From Echinarachnius parma (lineage: Eukaryota; Echinodermata; Echinoidea; Clypeasteroida; Echinarachniidae), in contig JBAMJV010011037.1 of assembly GCA_037951105.1 (NCBI GenBank), positions 1 to 64,000 of the forward strand: DNA of 64,000 nt, given 5' to 3'. The translations under genes and the position numbers were made by a program. The notes beneath the pieces are model-generated. The model did no database searches and was not told where the DNA came from. It saw only the letters and a program-made list of their open reading frames with translations. Shown here in pieces: positions 34,201-45,482 of the stretch (within the stretch, counting starts at the first letter, position 1; each line of letters begins with the position of its first letter).

Positions 34201-36469
34201 ATCTAACGTGAATAACCTGTAGAGCTTTAAAGGGACAGGTCCACTTTTACAAAACGTCTGAACAGCTTTCAGTTGACGGATGGGGATCAATGTAACACGC
34301 AAAAAGAAATCAGAGCGAACAGCCCTCTAATTTGGATTCTACGAATGAAAAACGAATGCGTCCCTCCATTTAAACTATATATCGGTCAATAAAGGAGTTC
34401 AACTGATTTAGCATAATATTACAACAATATAGTACTAATTCTCGTAAAGGTAATGTGAAGCCGACATTTGTTAACGTATGTCACGGAAAAAGATCTCAAA
34501 AAGAAAGAATATATAATTACATGTAGTCAGTTTAAGCGATGTTTGGGTATTTTGCTTGGTAAACGCTCACACATTAGTACTTATGCGCGAGTCACGTAGC
34601 TAGCGCGGGTCACGTAGGGGTCATGCATACCGATCTGGCACTCCGTGAAATCTATGTACGAACTTACTCACCGGCCGAAAATACTTATGTACCTAATTAA
34701 CCGACGTCCCTCAGTTTATTCAGTTTTAGGTCTATAACTCCACGAAAAAGAGATTTCAAGCCCTATTTTTTTCAGGCATGCTATTAAATGACATTTCCTT
34801 TCATATAAGACAATAACCTCGCAACTTTTGAATTTTGGCTTGCAAAAGTGGATCTCTCCCTTTAAAACAACCAAAGATCTGTCACAGGAAGCATCGGTAA
34901 GTGTATACACCTTGGTCGAGAATTTATCATGGGCGTATAAATGGTATACGGGCACTTTCTTTTCCAGGGGTTGAGGAATGTTGCCCGAATTTTTCACCAG
35001 ACAAGCAACCACTTAATAGCTGTCCAAAATTGGTATAATATCGATGTTTTGCCGGAATTTCCCCAAAATGTGACATGCTTTTCCCGGAAAATTATATGAG
35101 TTTGCCCGAATAATGACATTCTTTTGCCCCACTTTTGAGTACCTTTTGCCCCAAAATCGTCGTTTTCAAAACTCTTGGAGGTGCAGCCCCCCTTCCCCGC
35201 CGTGTACGCCTATGGAATTAATATTAATATATAATAATTGAGCCATTAAGGTTTTATTGTCTTGTTTCTTTGAAGCTTGACTGACATCTGTGCTGAGTTT
35301 GAGAGGATAGTCCTCGCACCCTATGGGTGCCCTGCTGATGTGACGGCTAACGGGTTCGAGTGCACCTGCCCGCCCCCACCCCGCTCCTTTGTCACACGAA
35401 GCGACATCCCACTCGTCGCCTATGTCACAGAGGACGATCTGCCCTACGAGTTCTTAAGAGATCTCATCACTGTACGTAAAACCAATCAATTCATTGTCAT
35501 GAAAACCTCGTGTTCTATATGGGAATATATGACTGTATTAACTGTGGGTCGATCACCTAGAAGGAAGGCAGTTATGGTGGTGAAGTTTATAACACTGTAT
35601 AGTCATTATGAAAAGAATTGTAAGTTGGAAGAAAGATACGGGATTGAAAAGAAGAGGATATCATTTCGCTAAATATTTCTGAGAAGAACTAATGAAAGAA
35701 GGTGGGTATATAAGAGAGATTGTGAAGATTATTGTTGGATACTATTTCTTCTTCGCGTTCTAAGAAGAACTGTTGTTTTGCTGTGCTGCGCTAACCGTTG
35801 TCTAGATAATTATATCGAGAACTTAGAAATTTAACTATGAAAGTTGATGTCAATGTAGTATGAGCACCCTCATTAACGTTACAATTAACAACGGGATATG
35901 ATGAATATTGGGGTATAATTCGTTATGACTTTAATATTGCACTTAGTGGCACATGTCATAAGAACATGAGAACACTGACACGCAACAATAAAGAGGACCT
36001 TGCAGCCTTGCAGGCTTGAATGGAACGAATCTCACTGAAATTAACATTAAGCAGATAATTAATATGTTCAATAATATCGGAAGTAGCGGTTACGAATATG
36101 CTTGTGCGTATGTTGAAGCTAATGTATCCTTTGCAAGATATTGAGATAAAGCAGTGTATTTGTGTTAGAATAAATTATGAGCGCGGAAAGTGTTTATATA
36201 TTATAGGAATCATATTATAGGTGATACAAACTAGCAAACTGAACTGATATCATAAATGTTTAATTGGTCAATTGCATTTTCCAGCGTTCAGAAGTCACTA
36301 TCGAATTACCATTAATCTTGAAACGAATTCTCATGTAAATAAAATCGTGCTTACCTCTTCTTTTGTTGTACAGGGCGATTATAATGTGCATGTCACTGCG
36401 TACGATGGCAATGGAGCGACGTTGGGATGCGTTGAAATGGAGTTTGGCGCGATTCACCGTCCGAACTGA
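31291..36469 (+). CDS. GM2A: GM2 ganglioside activator-like protein, copy 1 (ML domain, secreted/lysosomal), 4 exons
   Basis: Exons 31291-31417, 33307-33523, 35276-35471, 36374-36469 join to 636 nt, 211 residues plus stop. Residues 1-22 form a signal peptide (VVVLLAMASSASA). The mature part follows human GM2A: VRFNHVSMTPLPIAIPGTM, NITGPLKADI (an N-glycosylation site), FWLDITPPC, ICAEFERIV, FECTCPPPP, GDYNVHVTAYDGNG and LGCVEMEF. With the exon 2 donor set at GATTG|GTACGA, a split TG|C codon supplies Cys115. The total is then eight cysteines (41, 108, 115, 120, 133, 144, 146, 199), as in human GM2A's four disulfides. The family extracts glycolipid from membranes and presents it to beta-hexosaminidase in lysosomes; the exact lipid here is unknown. 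An AATAAA lies 44 nt past the stop. Confidence 0.9.
31560..31625. repeat. G/C homopolymer cluster in GM2A copy 1 intron 1
   Basis: GGGGGGTGAGGGGGATGCACCCC followed by further C- and G-runs. Copy 2 intron 1 lacks this block. Likely remains of a hAT-like insertion. Confidence 0.5.
32100..32300. mobile_element. hAT-like MITE with poly-G core in GM2A copy 1 intron 1
   Basis: The left end CAGGGGCGGATCTAGC and right end GTAGATTCGCCACTGG are close inverted complements of the standard hAT terminus. The body is about 200 bp including three G- or C-runs. It is absent from the corresponding intron of copy 2. Confidence 0.6.
32440..33010. repeat. about 245-bp tandem repeat, 2-3 copies
   Basis: AAGCACCAGATTGCACAATT recurs near 32,445, 32,691 and 32,936 with the same downstream blocks (CGTGGGAGGAGGGG, TTAGTCAATTCGCTCC, GGTCGATCAAATCATAA). 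The last copy is truncated. A related single copy lies near 31,925. Confidence 0.8.
33613..34137. mobile_element. two tandem foldback elements, CCCATAGAAACCCATAG type
   Basis: Each half runs from CCCAAGTCGAAATTCCCATAG to CTATGGGAATTTCGACCTGGG, so each is its own inverted repeat of about 250-275 bp. The interior is a dense mix of CCCATAGAAACC and its complement. The two halves lie head to tail at 33,613-33,860 and 33,866-34,137, about 90 bp after exon 2 of GM2A copy 1. Confidence 0.8.
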
Positions 36470-36512
36470 GAGGAGCAGAAATGTATAGGTTGATTTGAAG
36501 CAATCAAACACA

Positions 36513-36518
36513 AATAAA
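36513..36518 (+). terminator. poly(A) signal of GM2A copy 1
   Basis: Canonical AATAAA 44 nt downstream of the stop codon in CACAAATAAACATAT. The matching spot in copy 2 reads CACAAATCATCATT and has lost the hexamer. Confidence 0.7.
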
Positions 36519-36588
36519 CATATATCATCGTATTGTATACTATTGATATTTGTATTTTAATCATTAACATTAACGTGACATTCATATC

Positions 36589-37134
36589 TTAAAGGGGTAG
36601 TTTAGTTTCGGTAGAGAGGGCGCTGCACATCACAATTTTTTTGTGAGGTAATGAAAAACTGAGTGTCGAATTTGAGAGAACATGCAATTTTAATGGCAGA
36701 ATAAACTTTATTTGGTCAAAATCGACCCAGAAACGGCTGAAATATCAATAAATATGTCTGATCTTATAATTATTTGGCGCCCAAATAATTAGATGATTTT
36801 TGCAAAAAATTAAAAAATGCTTGCACTTTTTCACAAATTTTCAAAAGCGTTTTTTAAATAGTTGTTGCTGATCTCTCTATTTAATCATTATTTAAATAAA
36901 ACATCACATGCATAAGTTTGTATGAAAAGTGGTTGAAACCAATGCCTTTTTAGAAAGCGCCCTCTTGTGGTTTAATGGCTCTTTTTGAATGATAACGGGC
37001 TTTTTACTTAGTCGTTTGTAATTTTGTATACATTTCGAGCATGGTGGAGTTATAACTATTATTTTATAATGTTACTGTCCAGGTTTGGTTATTAAAGTTT
37101 AGCCTTACCAAAACTGTATACTATACCCCTTTAA
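36589..37134. mobile_element. TTAA MITE family 1, full copy
   Basis: TTAAAGGGGTAGTTTAGTTTCGGTA at the left and ACTGTATACTATACCCCTTTAA at the right. It has the same internal blocks as the other copies and is more diverged at the termini. Confidence 0.7.
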
Positions 37135-37275
37135 TTTATACCTGATCAGTAACTGTAATTTGGTTTACAAAAATGTTTTCAATAGTTCTTTATATCTTTT
37201 TGTTCTCGTCAAGTTCCTTGGAAAAGGGCGCTTCAGGAAATAATTAGTTCGTGAGGTAATGACAAATTAAATGTA

Positions 37276-38230
37276 CACAATTGGTTGATAAAAGTTCAAG
37301 TTAAATGGACGTTATATAGCTGAGTAATGAGCACAAATGCAAAGTGATATGCACTAACTCATTGCACTGACTTTTTACATTTTTAGATATTTTAGATATG
37401 AAAACAAAACATTTGTATTCGTTGTTATTTCAAAAGAAATGTATCAATTTTTGGCAAGAACATTTATTAATTCAAATTAAATTTGATTGGTATTCTGTTG
37501 TTTTGTTTAAATTTATGACATTGAAAAATAATAAAATTAGACAATTTAATTACAAATATTTGTATTTGTTCTCGCAATCAAGATATAATATATGTAAATG
37601 GAAGAACGTACATTATGATAATTGTTTACTTTGTCATACACCAGAAACAAATAAACATATGTTGTTTAGATTATGAAAAATAGAAATTATTGTTATTATT
37701 ATTAAAGGTAATATTTCAATTGTGTGGCATAGAATTGGAGATAAATGAGGAAATATTAACAAAAGGTTATAAAATGGGAAATAATGATATGTTTTGGCTA
37801 AATTATTGATTAACTTTGCTGAATATATCATTTATAAGAAGAAATTACATTAACAAATCACGAAAAGATAAAAAATAATCAATGTCAAAAATTAGCTACA
37901 AGTGCTGAAATATGATTGAATCTCAATTGTATATTGAGTATAGTATATTTTCTTCTTGAGTTTAACAAAAACAAACAGTTCATTTAATTTGAGTCAAAAT
38001 TATGTATGTATGGTAAATTTATTGTTTTCTGTTTTTCTGAGTAATGTAACCATAACTTGTAAATTTTGTACTGAAATAAAGTTACTCGAATGGGAAAAAG
38101 AAAAAATATCCGTCCTTGAGTATTCATACGTGTATTCGTAATGGCCAGGTAATGTGCCAACTATGAAGAAAAGTATTAGGATATAAAGCATTGTTTAATA
38201 ACAAATGTTTGATTTTGTGTAATATCACTT
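37276..38230. other. AT-rich spacer between the duplication units
   Basis: Very AT-rich sequence. A frame at about 37,398-37,676 reads LCHTPETNKHMLFRL with several Cys/His and many Tyr, Lys and Asn. That resembles the zinc-knuckle-like tail (HLLFECP type) sometimes seen in LINE reverse transcriptases, but it is too short and isolated to assign. Confidence 0.35.
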
Positions 38231-38237
38231 CATATCA

Positions 38238-38455
38238 GACAGAGCTGACTCAAACCGATCCGACCCGATCCGACCCGACCCGACTGAAAGAGGACCGATT
38301 CAGTCGCGGCCGATTCAACATGTTGAATCGGGCCCGGTTGGCTTCCGACTGGCTTCTGACTGGCAACATCGGAGTCGTGATGCAATGAACACAGAGCAGA
38401 TCCAATTGAAAACCGATCGGATCGCGTCAAGTCGGCTCTGTCTGCAACGGGCCCC
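38238..38455. mobile_element. CAGACAGAGC-ended MITE, family 4, copy 2
   Basis: CAGACAGAGCTGACTCAAAC at the left and GTCGGCTCTGTCTGCAACGG at the right mirror the element at 20,572-20,801. The interior has GATCCGACCCGA repeats. Confidence 0.65.
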
Positions 38456-38539
38456 AACGATCCTTCAATGACATGATGTTCCTTTGAATTTTCGCCAATA
38501 TCTCTGCCAAAGATAGTATTTTCCCATTCCATTTACCAG

Positions 38540-38580
38540 AGGCGTCGATCCGGTTTTGTGATGGGGGGGGGGGGGGGGAA
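38540..38580. repeat. hAT-like terminus with poly-G tract
   Basis: AGAGGCGTCGATCCGG leads into a run of about 16 G. The other end is not clear. Confidence 0.4.
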
Positions 38581-39011
38581 TTTTCCAGTGTCACCGGCGA
38601 GAGAGCTAGAAAACCCATATATTGGCATAATTCCCCTTTAAGCGCGCGGCAAAACCGAGATTTTAAGTCTTTTTCAAAGTTAAAAAACAGCTATTTTAAG
38701 GGTCTCGGCTCTTGCGCTCTTGGGGCCCACGATTCTCTTTCATGTCCCACAGTTATTATTTTTGTTGTTTTTCTACCTTGTTTACCGCGGTAATTTATAT
38801 TTGGCCTATTGGAGGTCTTTGTATGAGCTAATTAAGAGCCAAAAGCTTGCACCACGTCCTATGTTTATATTTTGCAACATTTGTCTTTGCTATGGCTCCA
38901 TACTCAGGCTAATTTCATATAAGCTTGGTGCACCAATAGGGTACCCACCGCTAGCATGCTCCTCAGGGAGTAGAGGATGTGTACAATGCGGGTCTGACGC
39001 TTAGAGGCTAT

Positions 39012-39353
39012 TACCCAGCTAGCCACCTGACGTCGGGCCGATGTCGGAATTTGGTTGCCGGATGTCGGCATATCGCCGTTGGCTCGAGGTTAAAATGTCC
39101 GCCAGCCCAACATCGTCACGACGTCATTTTTGTGATATATTGGCATAACGTCATTTTCCGACAATGGCCCAACATCATGTCATGAGATGATGTTGGGCCA
39201 TTGTCGGAAAATGACGTTATGCCAATATATCACAAAAATGACGTCGTGACGATGTTGGGCTGGCGGACATTTTAACCTCGAGCCAACGGCGATATGCCGA
39301 CATCCGGCAACCAAATTCCGACATCGGCCCGACGTCAGGTGGCTAGCTGGGTA
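39012..39353. mobile_element. 342-bp palindrome: identical 167-bp arms, 8-base loop
   Basis: The left arm begins TACCCAGCTAGCCACC and the right arm ends GGTGGCTAGCTGGGTA. Reading inward base by base I found no mismatch between arms up to the loop at 39,179-39,186. TA at both outer ends fits a TA target site. It has no coding capacity and is probably a very young foldback MITE. Confidence 0.92.
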
Positions 39354-39369
39354 TAGGCGCTATATAATA

Positions 39370-39500
39370 CGAACTACTATTATTATTAATTATTATTAAA
39401 TAATATTATTATTATAATTAACAATATTACTATTATAATTATTATTATTAGTAGTAGTAGAAGTAGTAGTAGTAGTGGTAGTAGTAATAGTAGTAATTTG
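39370..39500. repeat. (TTA)n and (TAG)n microsatellites
   Basis: ATTATTATT passing into AGTAGTAGTAG with interruptions. Simple sequence. Confidence 0.8.
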
Positions 39501-39957
39501 TGCATCAAGACCATATCAATATAAGAGCAGAGAGATATTAACGCTCATCCTTGAATTGCGGAACATTTTGTGAGTGTTTATATTGTACATCTGCAGTGAG
39601 TTTGTACAGGGCGGTGATGTATTACAGACTTTGGCAAAATCCGCCTTTCATATGTGCACGTGACCAATCACAAGCTGTTGCAGGTCGTCGCAAGTATCGT
39701 GTGACCACTCCATTAGCCATAGTCCAGAAAAGTTTGTGTGTGCATGTCGTCCATTGTGCGACTTGATACGTTTCCCAGATACACTAATTAAACACGAACA
39801 ATGGTTAATTTATGCATAGGCCCTAATCGGCAGTAAGCTGTTCGAAGTTTGATTTGTGGCCTACATTACATTACCAGGATATCATACGGTACAGTGCTCT
39901 ATATATTTTGTGCTACAGTGAAATAGACATAAAATTGTAAGTATACACTATTTTTCA

Positions 39958-40388
39958 TTAAAGGGGTAGTACAGTTTTGGTAAGGCTGAGCTTTAGTAAC
40001 CAAAACCTGCACAATAACATGCATAGTTATAACTCCACCATGGTCGAATGGTAACGTATATAAAATTACAAACGACCAAGTAAAAGACCTGTTATCATTC
40101 AAAACGAGCCATTAAAAACGGATCTCTAAACATGCTAAAAAAAGCATTGGTTTCAACCACTTTTCATACAAAATTATGCATGTGATGTTTTGTTTAAATA
40201 ATGATTAAATAGAGAGGTCTTCAACAACTATTTAAAAACCTCTTTTGAAAATGTTTGAAAAAGAGTAAGCATTTAACACAAATTATAATAATTATCGAAT
40301 AAATATGGGCCCCAGATTTATTCCGATCGGATATATTTATTCATATTTCAGCCGTTTCTGGACCGATTTTATTATGTCATTAGAATAG
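39958..40388. mobile_element. TTAA MITE family 1, truncated by (TAG)n
   Basis: It begins TTAAAGGGGTAGTACAGTTTTGGTA and runs through the usual interior to ACCGATTTTATTATGTCATT, then gives way to the TAG tract. The right terminus is missing. Confidence 0.65.
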
Positions 40389-40692
<304 letters not shown>

Positions 40693-41041
40693 ACAAACTT
40701 AATTTGGGGGATGAGGGACAAACTCATAACGTTGTTTGTGGCTCAAAAGAGGTAATACAGTTGTATATCTGTTTGTCTTACAATACACATATTGCTTAGT
40801 GCCTAATCTTCAGTCTAAGTTATTTATACCATGCGTATACGACGACAAACACTGATTAGAATATTAAAGAATACGACTTTCATAGCAAACAAACATTATA
40901 TTAGGTTAATTGCCACTTACGATCTCTGTGGTCATTGTTCTTAATTTGACATCATTTACATCAAAACCAAAACGGGATGTGGATACAACTAACTACTTCC
41001 TATAGTAAAACCATGCCATGTTTAAGGATTTACATGGTACA

Positions 41042-42469
41042 TCATCATCATCAAGTTCAGGTGGCGCTGTAAAGCGCTGCTGTGGTCTGCTGCTGCAAAC
41101 TAGAGTAGTGTCATCTGCATACCTCAGGTTTGTGATCTTTGTACCTCCGAATTTCACTCCTCCATTGAAACCTTCCAGTGCCTCTCTCATGATGTCCTCA
41201 GAATATATATTAAAAAGGTTTGGAGATAGTATACAGCCCTGACGTACACCTCTGCCTATTTCAAACCACTCAGTATCCCCACTACTGGTCCTCACTGTAG
41301 ATTCTTGGTCCTGGTAAAGATTCTTGATCAGTCCTACTATGTGACTTGGGAATCCCATCTTTGTCATTGTATCCCACAGTTGATGGTGGCTTACACAGTC
41401 GAATGCCTTACTGTAATCTATGAAGCACATATAAAGAGGGTGTTTGAGTTCTCTGCATTTCTCGATTACATTTCTGATGTTAACAATCTGATCTCTTGTC
41501 CCCCTGCCTTCACGGAACCCTGCCTGCTCTTCTGAGATCTCTTCTTTCAGCTTGACTTTCATTCTCCTGCTAATGACCTTCAGAAGTACTTTACTTGCAT
41601 GACAAATCAAGCTTACTGTCCGATGATTTGAACATTCTTTCAGATCCCCCTTCTTTGGTAATGTTATGAATACAGCTCTACACCAGTCTTTAGGCCATTC
41701 TTTCTCCTTCCAGACATTGCAGCAAAGACGCCACATCAAATCAATCCCTTCTTCACCGGTAGCCTTCCACATCTCAGAAGTCAAGTTATCTAAACCAGGA
41801 GACTTGCCATCCTTCAGTTGTTCCATTGCTATCTCTACTTCTGATCTTAGTGGAGGGGGCTCCATTTCATCTCTTTCCTCCCATCTTGTGTCATCTTCAT
41901 TTTCCTGTGCCGCAAACAGCTTTCTACTGTACTGCACCCATCTGTTCTTTATGTCCTCACTATTTGTCAGTGTTTTGCCATTTTCGTCATTAATCACATC
42001 CAATCTTGGGGTCCTTTTCTTTGTGATTTCTTATTTTCTTTCACAATAGCAAATGCTACCTTGGAGTTGTTCTTATGACGTTCTAGGTCTTCACACTTTC
42101 CCTCTATTTAGTTCCTTTTGTCCTCCTTTACACTACTTGTGACTTCTTTATTGAGTCTCGTCCATTCCCCTCTATTGTGTTTCGCCTTTGCCCTCTTCCT
42201 CTCGTCTGATAGCTCAAAGGTCTGATTTGAGATCCATGGTTGTTTTTGTTTCCTTTTCCTTGGGATGTGATTCTTTGCTGCATTCTCAACTGTTTCTTTC
42301 ATGTCTTCCCACAACTCATTTGGTGTTTGTTCCGCTTCATCCATTCTCAGCAACATCTCAAACTTGTTCTTGACTTCCACTGAAAATTGAGCAGGAATAC
42401 GATCAACATCGTACCTTGTAGGAGCTGTACCACTTTTCTTAGCCTTCAGTCTTAGTTTGAGTTTGAGTT
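41042..42469 (-). mobile_element. RTE/jockey-like LINE fragment with reverse transcriptase, defective
   Basis: The minus-strand frame at 42003-40993 shows reverse transcriptase motifs in order: ISEEQAGFREGRGTRDQIV, CFIDYSKAFDCVSH (first catalytic Asp), GVRQGCILSPNLF and RYADDTTLV (catalytic Asp pair). Upstream (42380-42108) is a linker frame PRKRKQKQPWISNQTFELS, separated by stops. The endonuclease domain is missing (5' truncation), and after YADD the frame jumps to SRPQQRFTAPPELDDD, so the thumb region is deleted. TTTACATGGTACA occurs at 41,029-41,041 and 42,470-42,482 as a 13-bp target-site duplication. The 3' tail is (GAT)n on the minus strand. The superfamily name is tentative. Confidence 0.88.
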
Positions 42470-42730
42470 TTTACATGGTACAGGGAGATGAATACTTTCG
42501 TTTATGTGCTAATGTCAACGCACTTGTGCATTATTTGTATAGTTGGTGTAGCAAAGGTGGCGAGGGACAAATTATGTCCATTATCTGCAAAAAGTATCCC
42601 TCATTGTCCACAATTCACACGGAAGTTATCATAATTTTCATAATTTTGTAGGATTATGGTCATAGTTTAGTATAAGATTTGGCGTTGTCGGTCAAATTTG
42701 GAGTAGGGAAAAGAAAGCTTCATGCACATT

Positions 42731-42990
42731 TTAAAGGGGACCACCAGGCAAAGAACAACACATAGTTTTGTTTCTAGGTACGGCTGTGTGATATCAAATA
42801 GATGCCAAACACTTTGCAAAGGGTTGTGTAATTCATAAACAATGCAATTGATTTCCACCTCTTACGGAACCATTATGGCCTCATGGTTCCGTACGCGCCA
42901 AACGTCTGGAAGTGCGCCAATTGCATCCACACGTATGTTCATAATCACGGACGTTTCGTTCGTCCTAGACAAAAGGTAGTCATTCGTTTG
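42731..42990. mobile_element. TTAA MITE family 2, inverted partial copy
   Basis: TTTAAAGGGGACCACCAGGC, GATATCAAATAGATGCC and GGGTTGTGTAATTCATAAAC match the reverse of 20,410-20,575. Confidence 0.6.
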
Positions 42991-43071
42991 CAAACCCATT
43001 AACGCATGCTGTAGTATGGTGATGCTTTTTCACAATTATATAATTTTTTCTGGAAACATATACTTCACACA

Positions 43072-43735
43072 AAAAGTTCCGCAATCGAGGTTTGCGCATT
43101 AATAACTTTCCTATTACGTTATTACCATTCATTGGAAAGCGTGAATCCTCATCTTTACATTGATATAACATTTGCTATGGATATTTTATCATGGAATGTG
43201 CATTACATCCGAATGTAGGGCAAAGTAAAAAATGAAATGTTGCAAAATGCACTGATTTTGTCAACAGTGTGCCTTCCTTTTGTTTGAAGATTAAAACGTG
43301 GCTTGAATGGGGTTGAGACGGTCATGCATGAATGCCAACGGCTTATTGTCAATCATTCAATAAAACATTACATCTTCCAAACAAAATATGAAGACATTGC
43401 TGCACCATCACAAAATCCAAAATCATAAAGACACGTTTAAGCCATTAACATTCATGCATGACCACCTCACCCCCATTTAAGCCACGTTTTATTCTTCAAA
43501 CAAAAGGAAGGCACGCTGTTGACAAAATCAGTGCATTTTGCAACATTTCTCTTTTGACTTTGCCCTACATTTGGATGTAATGCACATTCCATGATAAAAT
43601 ATTCATAGCAAATGTTATATCAATGTAAAGGGGAGAATTCACGCTTTCCAATGATACCACATTTATGAATGGTAATAACGTAATAGAAAAGTTATTAATG
43701 CGCAAACTTCGATTGCGGAACTTTTTGTGCGAAGT
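43072..43735. mobile_element. long imperfect foldback element, about 664 bp
   Basis: ACTTCACACAAAAAGTTCCG at the left pairs with CGGAACTTTTTGTGCGAAGT at the right. Inner blocks such as GTGCATTACATCCGAATGTA / TACATTTGGATGTAATGCAC and GGTCATGCATGAATG also pair. Arms are about 270 bp around a central segment of about 100 bp. No open frame is seen. Confidence 0.85.
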
Positions 43736-43799
43736 TTATTTTTTGGGTGGAATGGACAACTAAAAATGTTACCTTTTATTATATTATTTTGGGGTGGTA

Positions 43800-44680
43800 A
43801 TAACTAGATTCGACGTAGACCAAAATTATTTTGACCAACCTGACGTTATATAGCTAATGTAGTCATGCCATCTTCCTCATCCTCTAGACCAACATTGATA
43901 TAATGCTACATGGTCACAGGATTATAGACAGTTTAGCCTCTCCATCATAGAATAGGATCCGATATAATGTATAGGATGGTTTTAAAGGACAATGAAATCC
44001 AGACAAATTGTTGTATGCACTATAAGACACTAAATAGGATGAATAGTCCCTGAATATTTGAGCTAAATCGGTCAAGAAATAAGAAAACTATGGCTCTTTG
44101 AAAAGAGCCATTTATTTCTACGAGTGACTCAAATTGGCAACGAACTCTGGCAAAGTTGTGGACTACTCCACATACATTTTGTACACAAGATTTCAATTTT
44201 GCTAAATTTTCTCAAAATGTATGTTTACCCTTAGTTTGAGTTCAATATATGTTTTGTAGAATGCATGTATACATAACATATCATGAGTTGGGGGAATGGA
44301 AAAGGTGTGACTATGAAGAAAACTGTAAAAATGGGAACATTAGTGTACAACACATATGGGGAGTAGTCCACACACTTATCAGAGGCGCTGCCAGTTTGAA
44401 TTCCCCATAGGAATAAATGGACATCTTCAAAGAGCCATAGTTTTCTTGTTTCTTGCCCGATTATAATCTCTTCAAGTCTATGAAAGCAACGGGCTATTCC
44501 AGGTCTTCCTACGCCTAAAAGGTGCATGAACAATTTATTATTATTGGCAATTATTCAGAATCAGCCGGTGAATTACCGTATACTCTCCTGTGATAAAATA
44601 ATTTAGTGTACTTATAATTTGACCTTATGGTCCTTTTATTGTACCTACAATGGTGTTATCCTTATTGTATTGTATTGGCT
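43800..44680. other. non-coding stretch, inverted blocks only
   Basis: AACTATGGCTCTTTGAAAAG near 44,088 pairs with CTTCAAAGAGCCATAGTTTT near 44,426, and GGACTACTCCACATACATTT near 44,160 is mirrored near 44,360. This makes another foldback of about 400 bp. No exon is seen. Confidence 0.5.
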
Positions 44681-44690
44681 CATCGCTTAG

Positions 44691-44693
<3 letters not shown>

Positions 44694-44721
<28 letters not shown>

Positions 44722-44847
44722 TAATATCCTCATAATTGATATTATCATCCTCATCATTATCATCATTATCATCATCATCATCATCATCATCATCATCTTC
44801 GTCATTATCATCGACATCATCATCGTCATCGTTATTATCTACATGTA

Positions 44848-44879
<32 letters not shown>

Positions 44880-44978
44880 CCATCATCATCATCACCATCA
44901 TCATCATCCTCACCATCATCATTATCATTATCAGCATCATACATTATCATCGACATCATCACCATTATCATCTTCATC

Positions 44979-45022
<44 letters not shown>

Positions 45023-45059
45023 TAATATCCTCATAATTGATATTATCATCCTCATCATT

Positions 45060-45092
<33 letters not shown>

Positions 45093-45145
45093 GTCGTCAT
45101 TATCATCGACATCATCATCGTCATCGTTATAATTATCTACATGTA

Positions 45146-45182
<37 letters not shown>

Positions 45183-45209
45183 GACATCATCACCATCATC
45201 ATCTTCATC

Positions 45210-45256
<47 letters not shown>

Positions 45257-45327
45257 CATCGTCATCGTCACCATCGTCACCATCATCATCATCCTCCTCA
45301 TCATTCTCATCATCATTCTCATCATCC

Positions 45328-45384
<57 letters not shown>

Positions 45385-45414
45385 CCATCGTCATCATCGT
45401 CATCCTCATCATCG
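44694..45414. repeat. (CAT)n microsatellite upstream of GM2-activator gene 2
   Basis: About 720 bp of ATC/CAT repeats with an internal higher-order duplication: the AATATCCTCATAATTGATAT block occurs near 44,723 and again near 45,024. It ends about 70 bp before the start codon at 45,483. Confidence 0.95.
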
Positions 45415-45482
45415 TCGCTTTCTGACAATATTCACTCTTCTGTTCAACCTAGCTATAGACTAGAGAGTTTGACGCAAGGACG

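Larger units (their letters stand above)
28405..37275. repeat. Segmental duplication, copy 1 (contains GM2-activator gene 1)
   Basis: Matching landmarks in the same order in copy 2 (39,733-48,625): TGGTTAATTTATGCATAGG near 28,465 and 39,805; CGACGACAAACACTGATTAG near 30,190 and 40,840; the (CAT)n block; all four gene exons; TTATTGATAATTCTGATA near 33,155 and 45,980; ACAACTCGACRYGTACGTCA near 34,160 and 47,038; and GGGCGCTTCAGGAAAT near 37,225 and 48,576. The units differ by transposon and simple-repeat insertions. Confidence 0.88.

Noticed and set aside
37398-37676. 92-residue frame ending CHTPETNKHMLFRL
   Set aside because: It resembles the Cys/His tail of some LINE polymerases, but it is short, extremely AT-rich and isolated; not enough to annotate.
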